The notes beneath the pieces were generated by a model, which searched no databases, had not been told where the DNA came from, and worked only from the letters and a program-made list of their open reading frames with translations. DNA of 34,718 bases from an uncultured Eubacterium sp. GTDB taxonomy: Bacteria; Bacillota; Clostridia; Lachnospirales; Lachnospiraceae. The stretch lies in assembly GCA_904420085.1 (NCBI GenBank), contig CAJFUA010000064.1:1-34718 (forward strand). Reading direction: 5' to 3'. The number at the start of each line of letters is the position of its first letter. Positions within the stretch are counted from its first letter, which is position 1. This document shows, piece after piece, positions 1 through 8,702 of the stretch. Made by a program: the position numbers and the translations under genes.

Positions 1-384
1 AAGGCAGATTATATGTTGCTTGGACGGAATTCAATAGGTCATCATATTGTTTTAGTAGAATTTGAAAATGTGAATGTTGACTTTAGGCTGCAGACATCCA
101 ATATGGAAACAGAGGCAGTACGAAAAGGAATGACACAGATTAATGATTGGAAACGATGGATGGATAATAATCGACCGTACTTTTTGCAAAGTTGTGGGCT
201 GTCTGATATTGGCAGAAATATTCCAACTTGGGGGATTACTTATTGTTTAGTAGTAGGCCGTAGAAAAAGGATGGACGATACTTCAAATCAAATGCGGGTG
301 CAAATACAGTATGAGAGAGGGGTTCATATCATTACCTATGACAGACTCGTTGATAATATATTGAAATTAGGGAATGGGTTTTAA
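1..384 (+). CDS. Shedu-like (DUF4263) nuclease, C-terminal part
   Basis: The reading frame is open to the left edge (codons K-A-D-Y precede the first Met at 13), so this is the 3' end of a longer gene cut by the window. The visible residues fit a PD-(D/E)xK-type core of DUF4263/Shedu proteins: an Asp in ADY, a beta strand VLVEFE about 15 residues later, and a helix with QINDWKRWMD that resembles the QxxDWxxW signature of that family. Shedu proteins are anti-phage nucleases. The motif resemblance is seen; nuclease activity and a defence role are inferred. The N-terminal part, which would distinguish Shedu from other DUF4263 proteins, is outside the window. The next gene (610) is a housekeeping phosphatase, so this may be the edge of an accessory island. 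Confidence 0.6.
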   Translation, partial: KADYMLLGRNSIGHHIVLVEFENVNVDFRLQTSNMETEAVRKGMTQINDWKRWMDNNRPYFLQSCGLSDIGRNIPTWGITYCLVVGRRKRMDDTSNQMRVQIQYERGVHIITYDRLVDNILKLGNGF

Positions 385-609
385 CTTGTGAAATGTCAAG
401 ATATTTACATTGTAGGTGATTTATTTTATGCTAAAATTCCACAGTAGTAATACACCCCGTTTCTACTACGTTTTTACTACGATTTGTGTCCTCAATTTGC
501 CCCGTTTTGCCTATTCTGTGATAAATTTAACAATCCTAAAGGCATTTACATACCCGGCAAATCGTGGCAAAACAGGGCAGAATAGAGCATTTCAGGAGAA
601 TTTTCAAAA
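385..609. other. Repeat-rich intergenic junction
   Basis: No convincing gene. It contains an imperfect inverted repeat, GCCCCGTTTTGCC (499-511) against GGCAAAACAGGGC (566-578), with 12 of 13 positions complementary and 54 bases between. It also has two direct copies of TACTACG (464-470 and 475-481), an inverted GTAGTAA (444-450), and two GGCAAA copies (557-562, 566-571). The spacing is too long for a typical terminator, so arm-type recombinase sites, an element end or a regulatory palindrome are possible. AGGAG at 593-597 probably serves the phosphatase start at 610. Confidence 0.35.
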
Positions 610-1074
610 ATGATTAAGATACTATTCATCTGCCACGGCAATATCTGCCGTTCCACCATGGCTCAATACGTCATGCAGCACATGGTAAAAAGCGCAGGAA
701 TCAGCGAACAATTTTATATAGATTCGGCGGCCACCAGTTACGAAGAAATCGGAAACGGTGTCCACCCCGGTACACGAAATAAACTACAGAAAGAAGGCAT
801 CTACTGTGGAAATCATCGTGCCAGACATTTAGAAAAGACGGACTATGATAATTTTGATTATATAATCGGAATGGACAGAGCGAATATGCAAAATATACAG
901 CGCATCGTAGGAAAAGATGTTGACAGTAAAGTTTACAAACTGTTAGAATTTGCAGGAGAAAACGGCGATATCGCAGACCCGTGGTACACGGGAAATTTTG
1001 ACGTGACATATGAGGATGTGGTGTGCGGATGCCGGGGACTGTTGAAAGAAATCCTGGCAAAAACCACCTTGTAA
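610..1074 (+). CDS. Low-molecular-weight protein tyrosine phosphatase
   Basis: A cytoplasmic phosphatase of the arsenate reductase/LMW-PTP fold that dephosphorylates phosphotyrosine through a cysteinyl-phosphate intermediate. The P-loop is at the N-terminus: C8-H-G-N-I-C-R14-S gives the CxxxxxR nucleophile loop with Cys8 and Arg14. The general acid is Asp123 in DPWYTG. At 154 aa it has the usual family length and looks intact. In Firmicutes such enzymes often oppose BY-kinases in capsule export, but no kinase or capsule gene is nearby, so the substrate is unknown. An AGGAG about 12 bases upstream of the ATG is a somewhat long but acceptable ribosome site. mscL follows 27 bases downstream on the same strand and may be co-transcribed. 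Confidence 0.93.
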   Translation: MIKILFICHGNICRSTMAQYVMQHMVKSAGISEQFYIDSAATSYEEIGNGVHPGTRNKLQKEGIYCGNHRARHLEKTDYDNFDYIIGMDRANMQNIQRIVGKDVDSKVYKLLEFAGENGDIADPWYTGNFDVTYEDVVCGCRGLLKEILAKTTL

Positions 1075-1101
1075 AATATACAAAAGAAAGAGAGGTACAC
1101 T

Positions 1102-1533
1102 ATGTTAAAGGAATTTAAGGAATTTGCAATCAAAGGCAATATGATTGATTTGGCAGTCGGTGTCATTATTGGCGGTGCCTTCAATGGTCTGGTAACATCG
1201 CTGGTAGACAATATCATTATGCCGGTGATTACGCTGCTTACGGGAAAGATTGATTTCAGCAATCTGTTTATTGCGTTGGACGGTGGAGATTATGCCACTT
1301 TGGCGGAGGCGCAGAAAGCAGGAGCAGCAACGCTCAATTATGGTACTTTTATTTCCGGTCTTTTGAACTTTTTTATCATGGCATTCGTTGTTTTTTTACT
1401 TGTAAAGGCAATGAATAAATTGAGAAAAAAGGACGAGCCGGCGCCGGTTACAACAAAGACATGCCCGCACTGTATGTCGGAAGTGCATATTGATGCAGAC
1501 AGATGTCCACATTGCACCAGCCAGTTAGATTAA
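1102..1533 (+). CDS. mscL: Large-conductance mechanosensitive channel with C-terminal zinc ribbon
   Basis: MscL is the homopentameric emergency valve of the cytoplasmic membrane that opens under hypo-osmotic stretch. The N-terminal helix and TM1 are typical ([20 protein letters not shown], then [10 protein letters not shown]); a periplasmic loop at about 50-85 and TM2 ([21 protein letters not shown]) follow. Instead of ending in the usual short cytoplasmic helix, this copy carries a CxxC...CxxC zinc ribbon (CPHC at about 121-124 and CPHC at about 135-138). Such tails occur in some Clostridia; their role is not known to me. Start: ATG preceded by GAGAGG. It lies between the phosphatase and the MATE exporter on the same strand. 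Confidence 0.95.
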   Translation: MLKEFKEFAIKGNMIDLAVGVIIGGAFNGLVTSLVDNIIMPVITLLTGKIDFSNLFIALDGGDYATLAEAQKAGAATLNYGTFISGLLNFFIMAFVVFLLVKAMNKLRKKDEPAPVTTKTCPHCMSEVHIDADRCPHCTSQLD

Positions 1534-1586
1534 GATTTTAGAAACAGTTGGATTGGAGAACGTATCAAAATATATTTACGAGAAAA

Positions 1587-2927
1587 ATGATGAAATTTAA
1601 TTTGACAACAGATACGAATATAACAAAATCCCTGCTGTTATTTTCCCTTCCTATGATACTGGGAAATATTCTGCAACAGTTCTACAATATTGTAGATACA
1701 TGGGTCGTGGGAAAATATGTGGGAAAAGAAGCTCTTGCCTCGGTGGGGGCTTCTTATACGCTGATGACTTTTTTAAATTCCGTATTTATCGGCTTGTGTA
1801 TGGGAAGCGGAGCGTTGTTTGCCTTTTATTACGGAAGCAGAAATCACAGCAAAATGAAAAAATGTATGGACACGGCGCTTGTATTTATCGGAGGAATCAG
1901 TGTGGTTCTGATGATATTTATGAGAGCAGGATTATCGTTTATATTGTGGTTTTTAAGAATTCCGGAGGAACTGCGGGGCATGACGGAAGAATACCTGAAG
2001 GTAATATGCTTCGGAATCATATTTGTTTTTCTATACAATTATTTTGCCTATTTATTGCGCTCCATTGGAAACTCCGTGATACCGCTTGTTTTTCTGGCAG
2101 TGGCTTCCGTTGTAAACGTGGTACTGGATTTATGGTTTGTGATTGGTCTCGGCTGGGGGCTGAAAGGAACTGCCATTGCGACGGTGATTGCGCAGGGCGC
2201 ATCAGGTGTGGGACTGGGAATTTATACCTATTCCACAAGAAAAGAATTAAGATTTTCCCTGCATCATTTTCTGATAAAAGAAAAACCAATCAAAGAGATT
2301 TTACAGTTTTCTACCATAACCTGTGCACAGCAGTCCGTTATGAATTTTGGAATATTATTGGTGCAGGGATTGGTAAACAGTTTCGGCACCACGGTAATGG
2401 CGGCATTTGCGGCGGCAGTCAAAATAGATACCATCGCATATATGCCGGCACAGGAGTTTGGAAACGCCTACTCCATGTTCATCTCCCAGAATTTTGGAGC
2501 AAAGAAGAAACGACGGGTAGAGAAAGGGACAAAAAGCGCCTTTCTTACATCCGCAGGGTTTTGCCTTCTTGTATCAACGGTTATATTTCTATGGGCAGAA
2601 CAGTTTATGAAAATTTTTGTCAACGGAAAAGAGAGAGAAATCATTCATATTGGCATAGATTATTTACATATAGAAGGAGCCTGTTATATCGGTATTGGAA
2701 TATTGTTCCTTTTATATGGATATTTCCGGGGAATGAACCGACCGGCAGTGTCGCTGTTACTGACAGTAATCTCCCTTGGCACCAGAGTCTTATTGGCATA
2801 CACACTGGCGCCGGTGGAAACCATCGGGGTTTATGGTATATGGTGGTCCATTCCCATCGGCTGGGTGTTGGCAGATATGGCAGGCATCTATATGATGAAG
2901 AAAAATCTGAAACAGACGGACGTATGA
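1587..2927 (+). CDS. MATE family multidrug/Na+ exporter
   Basis: An integral membrane antiporter with about 12 TM segments that uses H+ or Na+ to expel cationic compounds. Family features: the N-terminal TKSLLLFSLPMILGNILQQF helix, the VDTWVVGKYVGKEALASVG stretch typical of MATE TM1-2, and a second-half repeat around 2290-2500 (FSTITCAQQSVMNFG). The open frame extends upstream to a TTG at 1548. I prefer the ATG at 1587 (or the adjacent one at 1590) because relatives begin just before the TxxITKSLLxF segment; the ribosome site is weak in either case. The substrate cannot be read from sequence. The stop lies only 4 bases from the convergent oxidoreductase stop, with no terminator hairpin between them. 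Confidence 0.9.
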   Translation: MMKFNLTTDTNITKSLLLFSLPMILGNILQQFYNIVDTWVVGKYVGKEALASVGASYTLMTFLNSVFIGLCMGSGALFAFYYGSRNHSKMKKCMDTALVFIGGISVVLMIFMRAGLSFILWFLRIPEELRGMTEEYLKVICFGIIFVFLYNYFAYLLRSIGNSVIPLVFLAVASVVNVVLDLWFVIGLGWGLKGTAIATVIAQGASGVGLGIYTYSTRKELRFSLHHFLIKEKPIKEILQFSTITCAQQSVMNFGILLVQGLVNSFGTTVMAAFAAAVKIDTIAYMPAQEFGNAYSMFISQNFGAKKKRRVEKGTKSAFLTSAGFCLLVSTVIFLWAEQFMKIFVNGKEREIIHIGIDYLHIEGACYIGIGILFLLYGYFRGMNRPAVSLLLTVISLGTRVLLAYTLAPVETIGVYGIWWSIPIGWVLADMAGIYMMKKNLKQTDV

Positions 2928-2931
2928 TGAA

Positions 2932-5190
2932 CTATAGGAAATCGTGTTCTGATTTTGCTACTAAACGCAGGAACCGTCTGTCGATTTCCTGCTGTAAATC
3001 AGCGACAATATCACGGTATTCCTCTTTTGCCAGATGTTTTGTCCGTCCCATCATTTTCAGCCATTCAATAACCGGAATCGCCTTATTTGCTTTCTCAGGG
3101 TTGTAACTTAACCTGGTTTTTCCCTGCTCCACTTCGTAAAGAGGAAAATAGCAGCAGTTGACAGCCGTCTCAATCACTTTGCGCTCGTTGGCAGGTGTGT
3201 CATTCCAGTTCAGTGGACAGGCAGAAATGGCTTTTATATAGGATAAACCGTCATGCTTTGCATAATATGCAGCCTTGGCGGCTTTTTTCATAAAATCTGC
3301 CGGGTTGGATTCCGCTACCGTTGCCACATACGGAATATTTGCGGCTGCCATAATCTGCGCCATGTCCTTATGGAAGAAAGTCTTACCAAACTGTTCTCTG
3401 CCAATGTGGGAGGTGGAACTTCTTGCACCTTTTGGCGTGGAATAGGACAACTGATATCCGGTATTCATATATCCTCCGTTGTCATACTCAAAGATCATCA
3501 GACGATGCCCTCTAAGAGCAGTGCCAAGAGCAGAACCCATGCCGATATCCATACCGCCGTCACCACTGACCATAATAAATACAATATCTCCTTTAGGAAT
3601 CTCCCCTTTTTCCTGCTTGCGATAGCAGACTTCCGCAATACCGCTTAACGTGGCGGCTCCGTTTTGGAACAGGTTATGGACATAGGGAACTTTAAAACTG
3701 GTTCGCGGATAGGCAGTGGTTACGATCATGCCACATCCGGTCTGGAACAGCAGAACCACCGGGTCTTCAATGACCCGCAGTAAGAGATTCAGGTTTACAG
3801 GAATACCGCATCCGGGACAGGCGCCATGTCCGGGAGCAATCCGTTTCGGCATGGCGGTGGTGGCATTTAAAGTGCCGATTTCTATCTTTAATTCTTTTGG
3901 GAAATCCACAGATTTGGTTTCGGATTCCGAATCTGCCGGTGAAGTCTGTTCTGTAACGGAAGTCAGCCCCAGTCCGGTTTTATCAGCAGTCAGTGGTGCA
4001 AAAAAGTTTTCACGTTCATTTCCCGGCACACCTGGCTCCACACCATAGTAAGCAAGATCATCATCAAAGTCTGCATGAAACATTTCTATGGCATCATCCA
4101 CATAAAAATCTTTGCCTCCTAATCCGTACACAAAGGATTTTACTTTTGTGGTGCAGCCATACTTTTGCAGGGCGGCGCAGATTTCCAGAGACAGATTTCC
4201 GCCCGTTGCACCGTAGCTGTCCTGTCTGTCGGCAATCACAATTTTCTCTGCATGTTTTAAATGCTGACAGACTGCTTCTGCCGGGAAGGGACGAAGCATC
4301 GTCAGGGTAAGAACGCCTGCCTGCTCTCCCGATTCTCGAAGTTTATCCACGGCAACCATGGCAGTGTCAAAGGAAGACCCCAGCATTACCAGAACCGTAT
4401 GGGCATCCTCACACTGATAAGTCTCACATGTCTCATAAGAGCGGCCGGACAGCGCTTCATATTCCCGGAATAATTCGGGAAGAATGCGGGCAGCCTCCTT
4501 CATTGCCAGATGCAGCTGATACCGGTTGTTGATTAAATGAGGTTCGTTCATGTAGGAACCGACAGTTATAGGATTTTCAAAATCAAACAGAGCGTGAGGT
4601 TCCTTTTTTTCTCCCAGATAATTTCTCACAACATCATCAGATTCAAAACGATAGCATTTACGTTTCTGATGACTGGTAAAGAAGCCGTCATAAGCCACGG
4701 CAACAGGAAGCCGCACCTGCTCCGCCAGTTTCAGGGCTATCAGGTTAAAATCGTAAACCTGCTGGACGCTGTGGGCAAAAAACACCGGCCATCCACAGTT
4801 TAGCAGATACATAATATCGCTGTGGTCACCTTTGATGGATAAAGGTCCGGAAACAGTACGGCATGCCACGTTCATAACCATAGGATAGCGGGTTCCTGAC
4901 TGTACCGGAAACTGTTCCAATGCATATAAAAGACCGTTGGCGCTGGTGGCATTAAACACCCTGCCTCCTGCCACGGAAGCACCGTAACAAATTCCGGCGG
5001 CGCTGTGTTCGCCTTCAGCAGCGATCATGACAATATCCGTCTTCCCCTCAGCCCGCATCAGATCCAGATTTTCCGCAATCTGTGTGGAAGGAGTAATCGG
5101 GTAATACCCCATCACATCATAACCAATCTGCTTTACTGCAATGGCGGCAATTTCGTTGCCGGATGCAAATTCCATAATTTGATTTTCCAT
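2932..5190 (-). CDS. 2-oxoacid:ferredoxin oxidoreductase, alpha-beta fusion
   Basis: The catalytic part of a pyruvate/2-ketoacid:ferredoxin oxidoreductase (oxidative decarboxylation of a 2-oxoacid to acyl-CoA with ferredoxin reduction). Residues about 1-400 are the alpha subunit (GNEIAAIAVKQIG, GYYPITPSTQIAE, EGEHSAAGICYGASVAGGR, then the domain II transketolase-like region). A charged, Ser/Glu/Thr-rich linker at about 400-440 joins it to a beta subunit with the TPP-binding region: GHGACPGCG, then GDGG (about residue 539) followed by D-N-G-G-Y-M-N-T-G. Alpha and beta are usually separate genes in VOR/KOR enzymes. The substrate (2-oxoisovalerate, 2-oxoglutarate or another) cannot be decided. 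The start overlaps the stop of the upstream gamma-delta gene by one base (TAATG), implying translational coupling. Confidence 0.88.
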   Translation of the reverse strand: MENQIMEFASGNEIAAIAVKQIGYDVMGYYPITPSTQIAENLDLMRAEGKTDIVMIAAEGEHSAAGICYGASVAGGRVFNATSANGLLYALEQFPVQSGTRYPMVMNVACRTVSGPLSIKGDHSDIMYLLNCGWPVFFAHSVQQVYDFNLIALKLAEQVRLPVAVAYDGFFTSHQKRKCYRFESDDVVRNYLGEKKEPHALFDFENPITVGSYMNEPHLINNRYQLHLAMKEAARILPELFREYEALSGRSYETCETYQCEDAHTVLVMLGSSFDTAMVAVDKLRESGEQAGVLTLTMLRPFPAEAVCQHLKHAEKIVIADRQDSYGATGGNLSLEICAALQKYGCTTKVKSFVYGLGGKDFYVDDAIEMFHADFDDDLAYYGVEPGVPGNERENFFAPLTADKTGLGLTSVTEQTSPADSESETKSVDFPKELKIEIGTLNATTAMPKRIAPGHGACPGCGIPVNLNLLLRVIEDPVVLLFQTGCGMIVTTAYPRTSFKVPYVHNLFQNGAATLSGIAEVCYRKQEKGEIPKGDIVFIMVSGDGGMDIGMGSALGTALRGHRLMIFEYDNGGYMNTGYQLSYSTPKGARSSTSHIGREQFGKTFFHKDMAQIMAAANIPYVATVAESNPADFMKKAAKAAYYAKHDGLSYIKAISACPLNWNDTPANERKVIETAVNCCYFPLYEVEQGKTRLSYNPEKANKAIPVIEWLKMMGRTKHLAKEEYRDIVADLQQEIDRRFLRLVAKSEHDFL

Positions 5191-6314
5191 TACACTTCTC
5201 CCCCTTCCATGCGCCTTTCTGTTAAATAAGATTCAGAAGTGATATATCCGTCCGCTCCTGATTTTTCATAATAATCCGGCGTCCGGATTAAATCCTTGTT
5301 GGGAACGAACCATGGTTTTCTGTCGTAGTCTGCCTCCATATCCGTCATCAGTGCCTGAACCGGACAGACAGAGACACAGCGGAGACAGCCTTTGCAATGA
5401 AAGTAGTCCAGTCCCTTGTTGACCATCATTTCCTTCCCCTGATAAACGCCCGGCTCAAACTGAAAGACCATATCCGGGCAGGTGCTGTCGCACAGGCCGC
5501 AGTTAATACAGCGTTCCGGGATAAAAATAGGAATATATCCCTGTCGGGAAGGAGACAGATCGTTGACAACGCTGTTTCCAAAACTTAAGTTGACCCCACC
5601 AATGGGTGCGTTTTCATACCCCAGCTGCTCCTGTTGGTATTTCCGGCTGATACCCGACTCTGCATTTTTATCCGGTTCATGAACAGATACAGCTGCACAT
5701 TTCTTCTCTGTAATTTCGTTATATCCCCGTCTGATACCTTCCAGATTTCCCTTCAGTGCCTGAGGGTACTTTCTGCCCAGTGTGTTTTTGCAGATTTCGT
5801 TCACGTCCTCCAGCGGCACAAATCCCATCACTCTTGCCATGGCACCCAGCATAACCACATTGATACGAGACTTGGTTTCCATGGCGATTTTCTGCCCGTG
5901 GACACACACGATTTTGTGGGCAGAAATCCGGTTGTGGTCAATGTAATGTTCCATAATGTCTTCCGGCGTCACATCCGTATTAATAATAATGGTAGTATCC
6001 TTGGTACAACCGTTAAATATATCGGTATTCTGCATTAATGCCTGATGAAAAATGCAGAGTAGATGGGGGTGGGTTATCGGAGAATGCACCCGAATATCCT
6101 GTTCTAAAGGACTGTATCGGATAAATGCTTTCACCGGAGTTCCGGTTTTTTCGGAACCATAACTGGAAAAACTGACGCTGTTTAAGCCCAGATAATGAAG
6201 TCCCAGTTCCCCCATCATTTTTCCACACAGATTGGCGCCCAGTCCGCCAATACTCTCGATTCTTATTTCGTAATATCCATTTTCATTTTGTAAAGGAAGC
6301 TTTGTCTTTTTCAT
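5190..6314 (-). CDS. 2-oxoacid:ferredoxin oxidoreductase, gamma-delta fusion
   Basis: The partner of the next gene. Residues about 15-195 are the gamma domain (RIESIGGLGANLCGKMMGE, SYGSEKTGTPVKAFIRYS), which in this family shapes the CoA-binding side. Residues about 255-320 are a ferredoxin-like delta domain with two [4Fe-4S] motifs: CINCGLCDSTCP and CKGCLRCVSVCP. Together with the alpha-beta protein this makes a complete four-domain enzyme from two genes. A tail of about 50 residues follows the second cluster. The start is preceded by CGAGGA six bases upstream of the ATG. It is the first gene of the minus-strand pair; the gap of about 240 bases to the divergent MoxR gene should hold both promoters. 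Confidence 0.88.
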   Translation of the reverse strand: MKKTKLPLQNENGYYEIRIESIGGLGANLCGKMMGELGLHYLGLNSVSFSSYGSEKTGTPVKAFIRYSPLEQDIRVHSPITHPHLLCIFHQALMQNTDIFNGCTKDTTIIINTDVTPEDIMEHYIDHNRISAHKIVCVHGQKIAMETKSRINVVMLGAMARVMGFVPLEDVNEICKNTLGRKYPQALKGNLEGIRRGYNEITEKKCAAVSVHEPDKNAESGISRKYQQEQLGYENAPIGGVNLSFGNSVVNDLSPSRQGYIPIFIPERCINCGLCDSTCPDMVFQFEPGVYQGKEMMVNKGLDYFHCKGCLRCVSVCPVQALMTDMEADYDRKPWFVPNKDLIRTPDYYEKSGADGYITSESYLTERRMEGGEV

Positions 6315-6423
6315 AAAATCCTCGATTCTGTTTCATAATCTTTTCAGTATATTTATTGACCAAGGAAAAAATTTTATACACGTTTCATAAATGGAAATCC
6401 GTATAAAAAACAGAAGCTGATTT

Positions 6424-6453
6424 TGCAATGGACATTCCGGTTTTTTGTATGAT
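6424..6453 (+). promoter_or_regulatory. Possible sigma-A promoter for the MoxR/VWA pair
   Basis: TTGCAA (6424-6429), an 18-base spacer and TATGAT (6448-6453), about 100 bases upstream of the MoxR ATG. The match is moderate. No clear promoter for the divergent minus-strand oxidoreductase was found in the same gap. Confidence 0.3.
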
Positions 6454-6552
6454 ATGATAATCACTGGAAACAAAAACCGTAAGACAAACATTGTGTGGGA
6501 ATCCATATACGCGTTTTGAAAAAATAAGAAAAATTTTGAAAGGAAAAATACA

Positions 6553-7371
6553 ATGGCAGCAGAAACAAAATTTACAGGAACAGACACTTATGTGGCGGCA
6601 GACGATCTGATGGCTTCGGTGGAGGTGGCAATGGAACTGCAAAAACCACTGTTAATTAAAGGAGAGCCGGGCACCGGAAAGACTATGCTTGCAGAGGCCG
6701 TGTCCAAAGCACTGGACATGGAGCTTCTGATATGGAATATTAAGTCCACCACAAAGGCTCAGGATGGTTTGTATATTTATGACACCATTCAGAGACTGTA
6801 TGACAGTCAGTTTGGAGAGTCCGGTGTGGACGATATTGCACATTATATTAAACTTGGAAAATTAGGTGAGGCATTTAAAAAGGACAAACAGGTAGTCCTG
6901 CTGATTGATGAAATTGACAAGGCGGACTTGGAGTTTCCCAATGACCTTTTATGGGAATTGGATAAAATGGAGTTTTATATCCATGAGACAAAAGAGACGG
7001 TGAAGGCAAAGATTCGCCCGATTGTCATTATTACATCCAATGCAGAGAAGGAACTGCCGGACGCATTTCTCCGTCGCTGTATCTTTCATTATATCAGTTT
7101 TCCGGAACCGGAACTGATGCGTCGTATTGTCAATGCCCACTTTGAAAATTTAGAGGAGCATCTGTTGGAGCAGGCAATGAAGACCTTCTACAGAATCAGA
7201 AATATCCGGGACATCAGAAAGAAACCCAGCACATCAGAGTTGATTGACTGGCTGCGGGCGCTGATGATCGGAGGTATTGACCCGGACACCATTGACGAAA
7301 AACTGCCGTTTCTCGGTGTACTGATAAAAAAAGATGAAGATTTGGAAACCATAAAGAAAGTCAACCGATAG
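6553..7371 (+). CDS. MoxR-type AAA+ ATPase
   Basis: A cytoplasmic AAA+ ATPase of the MoxR group, thought to act as a chaperone that remodels or activates partner complexes together with a von Willebrand A (VWA) protein. Walker A is GEPGTGKT (37-44); Walker B is VVLLIDEIDKAD (from 114, with D119 and E120). A sensor-1 Asn is visible in IITSNAEKELPDAFLRRC, which also contains the paired Arg finger. The C-terminal helical lid covers about 185-272. The length of 272 aa is usual. The ribosome site is GAAAGGA, 9 bases before the ATG. The VWA gene follows after 8 bases, so the two form an operon; the target complex is not evident from neighbours. Confidence 0.9.
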   Translation: MAAETKFTGTDTYVAADDLMASVEVAMELQKPLLIKGEPGTGKTMLAEAVSKALDMELLIWNIKSTTKAQDGLYIYDTIQRLYDSQFGESGVDDIAHYIKLGKLGEAFKKDKQVVLLIDEIDKADLEFPNDLLWELDKMEFYIHETKETVKAKIRPIVIITSNAEKELPDAFLRRCIFHYISFPEPELMRRIVNAHFENLEEHLLEQAMKTFYRIRNIRDIRKKPSTSELIDWLRALMIGGIDPDTIDEKLPFLGVLIKKDEDLETIKKVNR

Positions 7372-7379
7372 GAGCGTAT

Positions 7380-8579
7380 ATGTTTACATCATTTTTTTAT
7401 ACACTGAAAAGCAATGGATTAAATATATCTACCACAGAGTGGCTTACCCTGATGGAAGGGCTGGACAAGGGACTGGCACATTCCAGTTTTACCGATTTTT
7501 ATTATTTATGCCGGACGGTTCTGGTAAAGAACGAAGGCGATTATGATAAACTGGATGGTGCTTTTCTGGAGTATTTTCAAAATATAAAGACCGACAAGTT
7601 AAACATGGAAAAACTGAATCAGTGGCTTCACAATGACAGTGAAAAAGTGCAGATGACAGACCCGGAGATGTTCCGGGATGACAGAACCAAAAAAGAGGCA
7701 ACCGAAGTTCACCGTATGTTCCGGGAGCGTCTGGGAGAACAGCACACTGAGCATAACGGCGGAAATTACTGGATTGGAACAGGAGGAGGTTCCCCTTTTG
7801 GAAAAAACGGAAGGACGGCCGGTGGCATACAGCTGGGAAATCATTCCGGCATGAAAACGGCTTTTGCAGTGATGGGAGAGCGGCGATACAAGGATTTCAG
7901 AAGAGATAAGCGTCTGACCATGCGCCAGTTTCAGGTGGCGTTAAGAGAACTTCGCCAATATTCCAGAAAGATGGATCTGCCAAAGACGGAACTGGATTTG
8001 GAAGGAACCATAGATGCCACATGTAATCAGGGAGGCTATCTGAAGCTGGAGTTTGAACAGCCGAGAAAAAATTCCGTAAAACTGATGCTGCTTTTTGACA
8101 GCGGCGGTTCCATGTATCCGTACAGCGAACTTTGCAATGAACTGTTTCAGGCGGTACACAAGGCAAATCACTTCAAGGATGTCAAAACCTTTTATTTTCA
8201 TAACTGCATTTATGCGAAACTGTACAAGACGCCGGAGTGTGTTACCGGAGACTGGATTGACACCACATGGGCGTTTAAAAATTATGATAAAGACTACAAA
8301 GTGATTATTGTAGGAGACGCCGGAATGGCAGAGGAAGAGTATTTTGACAAGAACGGAAATTACAGCGGACCCAATGACGGACTGTCCGGACATGAGTGGA
8401 TGCAGCTTTTTAGGAAAAAATACCCTCATTCTATCTGGTTGAATCCTTCTTATCACGGGGACTTAACCAGAATGTACTGGATGGAGTCAGAGCGGACAAT
8501 CAAGCAGATTGTGGACATGTATCCTCTGACCGTTGACGGCCTGAAAGCGGGAATTAAAAAGTTAATGAGCGACAAATAA
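7380..8579 (+). CDS. VWA domain (CoxE-like) protein, partner of the MoxR ATPase
   Basis: A cytoplasmic protein with an alpha-helical N-terminal half and a C-terminal VWA domain from about residue 230. The metal-ion-dependent adhesion site reads D240-S-G-G-S244, a DxGxS variant of the usual DxSxS. The segment KVIIVGDAGMAEEEYF supplies the later acidic MIDAS loop. A Gly-rich stretch at about 137-160 (GGNYWIGTGGGSPFG) separates the halves. There is no signal peptide or TM segment. AGGAG precedes the ATG and the gap to the MoxR gene is 8 bases. MoxR/CoxE-type pairs mature or remodel multiprotein enzymes; here the client is unknown. Confident for family, not for function. Confidence 0.85.
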   Translation: MFTSFFYTLKSNGLNISTTEWLTLMEGLDKGLAHSSFTDFYYLCRTVLVKNEGDYDKLDGAFLEYFQNIKTDKLNMEKLNQWLHNDSEKVQMTDPEMFRDDRTKKEATEVHRMFRERLGEQHTEHNGGNYWIGTGGGSPFGKNGRTAGGIQLGNHSGMKTAFAVMGERRYKDFRRDKRLTMRQFQVALRELRQYSRKMDLPKTELDLEGTIDATCNQGGYLKLEFEQPRKNSVKLMLLFDSGGSMYPYSELCNELFQAVHKANHFKDVKTFYFHNCIYAKLYKTPECVTGDWIDTTWAFKNYDKDYKVIIVGDAGMAEEEYFDKNGNYSGPNDGLSGHEWMQLFRKKYPHSIWLNPSYHGDLTRMYWMESERTIKQIVDMYPLTVDGLKAGIKKLMSDK

Positions 8580-8631
8580 AAGCCTATCACTCTTATATCA
8601 AAAAAAAGTTGTACAAATTTACTAGAAACAC

Positions 8632-8661
8632 TTGAAAAAAACCGTTTTTTTTGTTTATATA
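8632..8661 (+). promoter_or_regulatory. Possible promoter of the GH16 gene
   Basis: TTGAAA (8632-8637) and TATATA (8656-8661) with an 18-base spacer in a very AT-rich gap. The strong ribosome site AAAGGAGAAG lies just before the ATG at 8703. AT richness makes chance matches likely. Confidence 0.35.
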
Positions 8662-8702
8662 TATATTAATTTATAGGGAAAAACAAAGAAAAGGAGAAGT
8701 AT

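Noticed and set aside
416-613. A 65-codon frame ending in the phosphatase start (ATGA overlap)
   Set aside because: No ribosome site, no recognisable domain, and it spans the inverted repeats of the junction. The ATGA overlap is probably chance.
1700-3106. A 468-codon open frame on the plus strand overlapping the MATE gene
   Set aside because: It lies out of frame within a clear MATE protein and continues antisense into the oxidoreductase gene. Its composition (Cys, Arg, Gly-rich, no domain) is that of a shadow frame.
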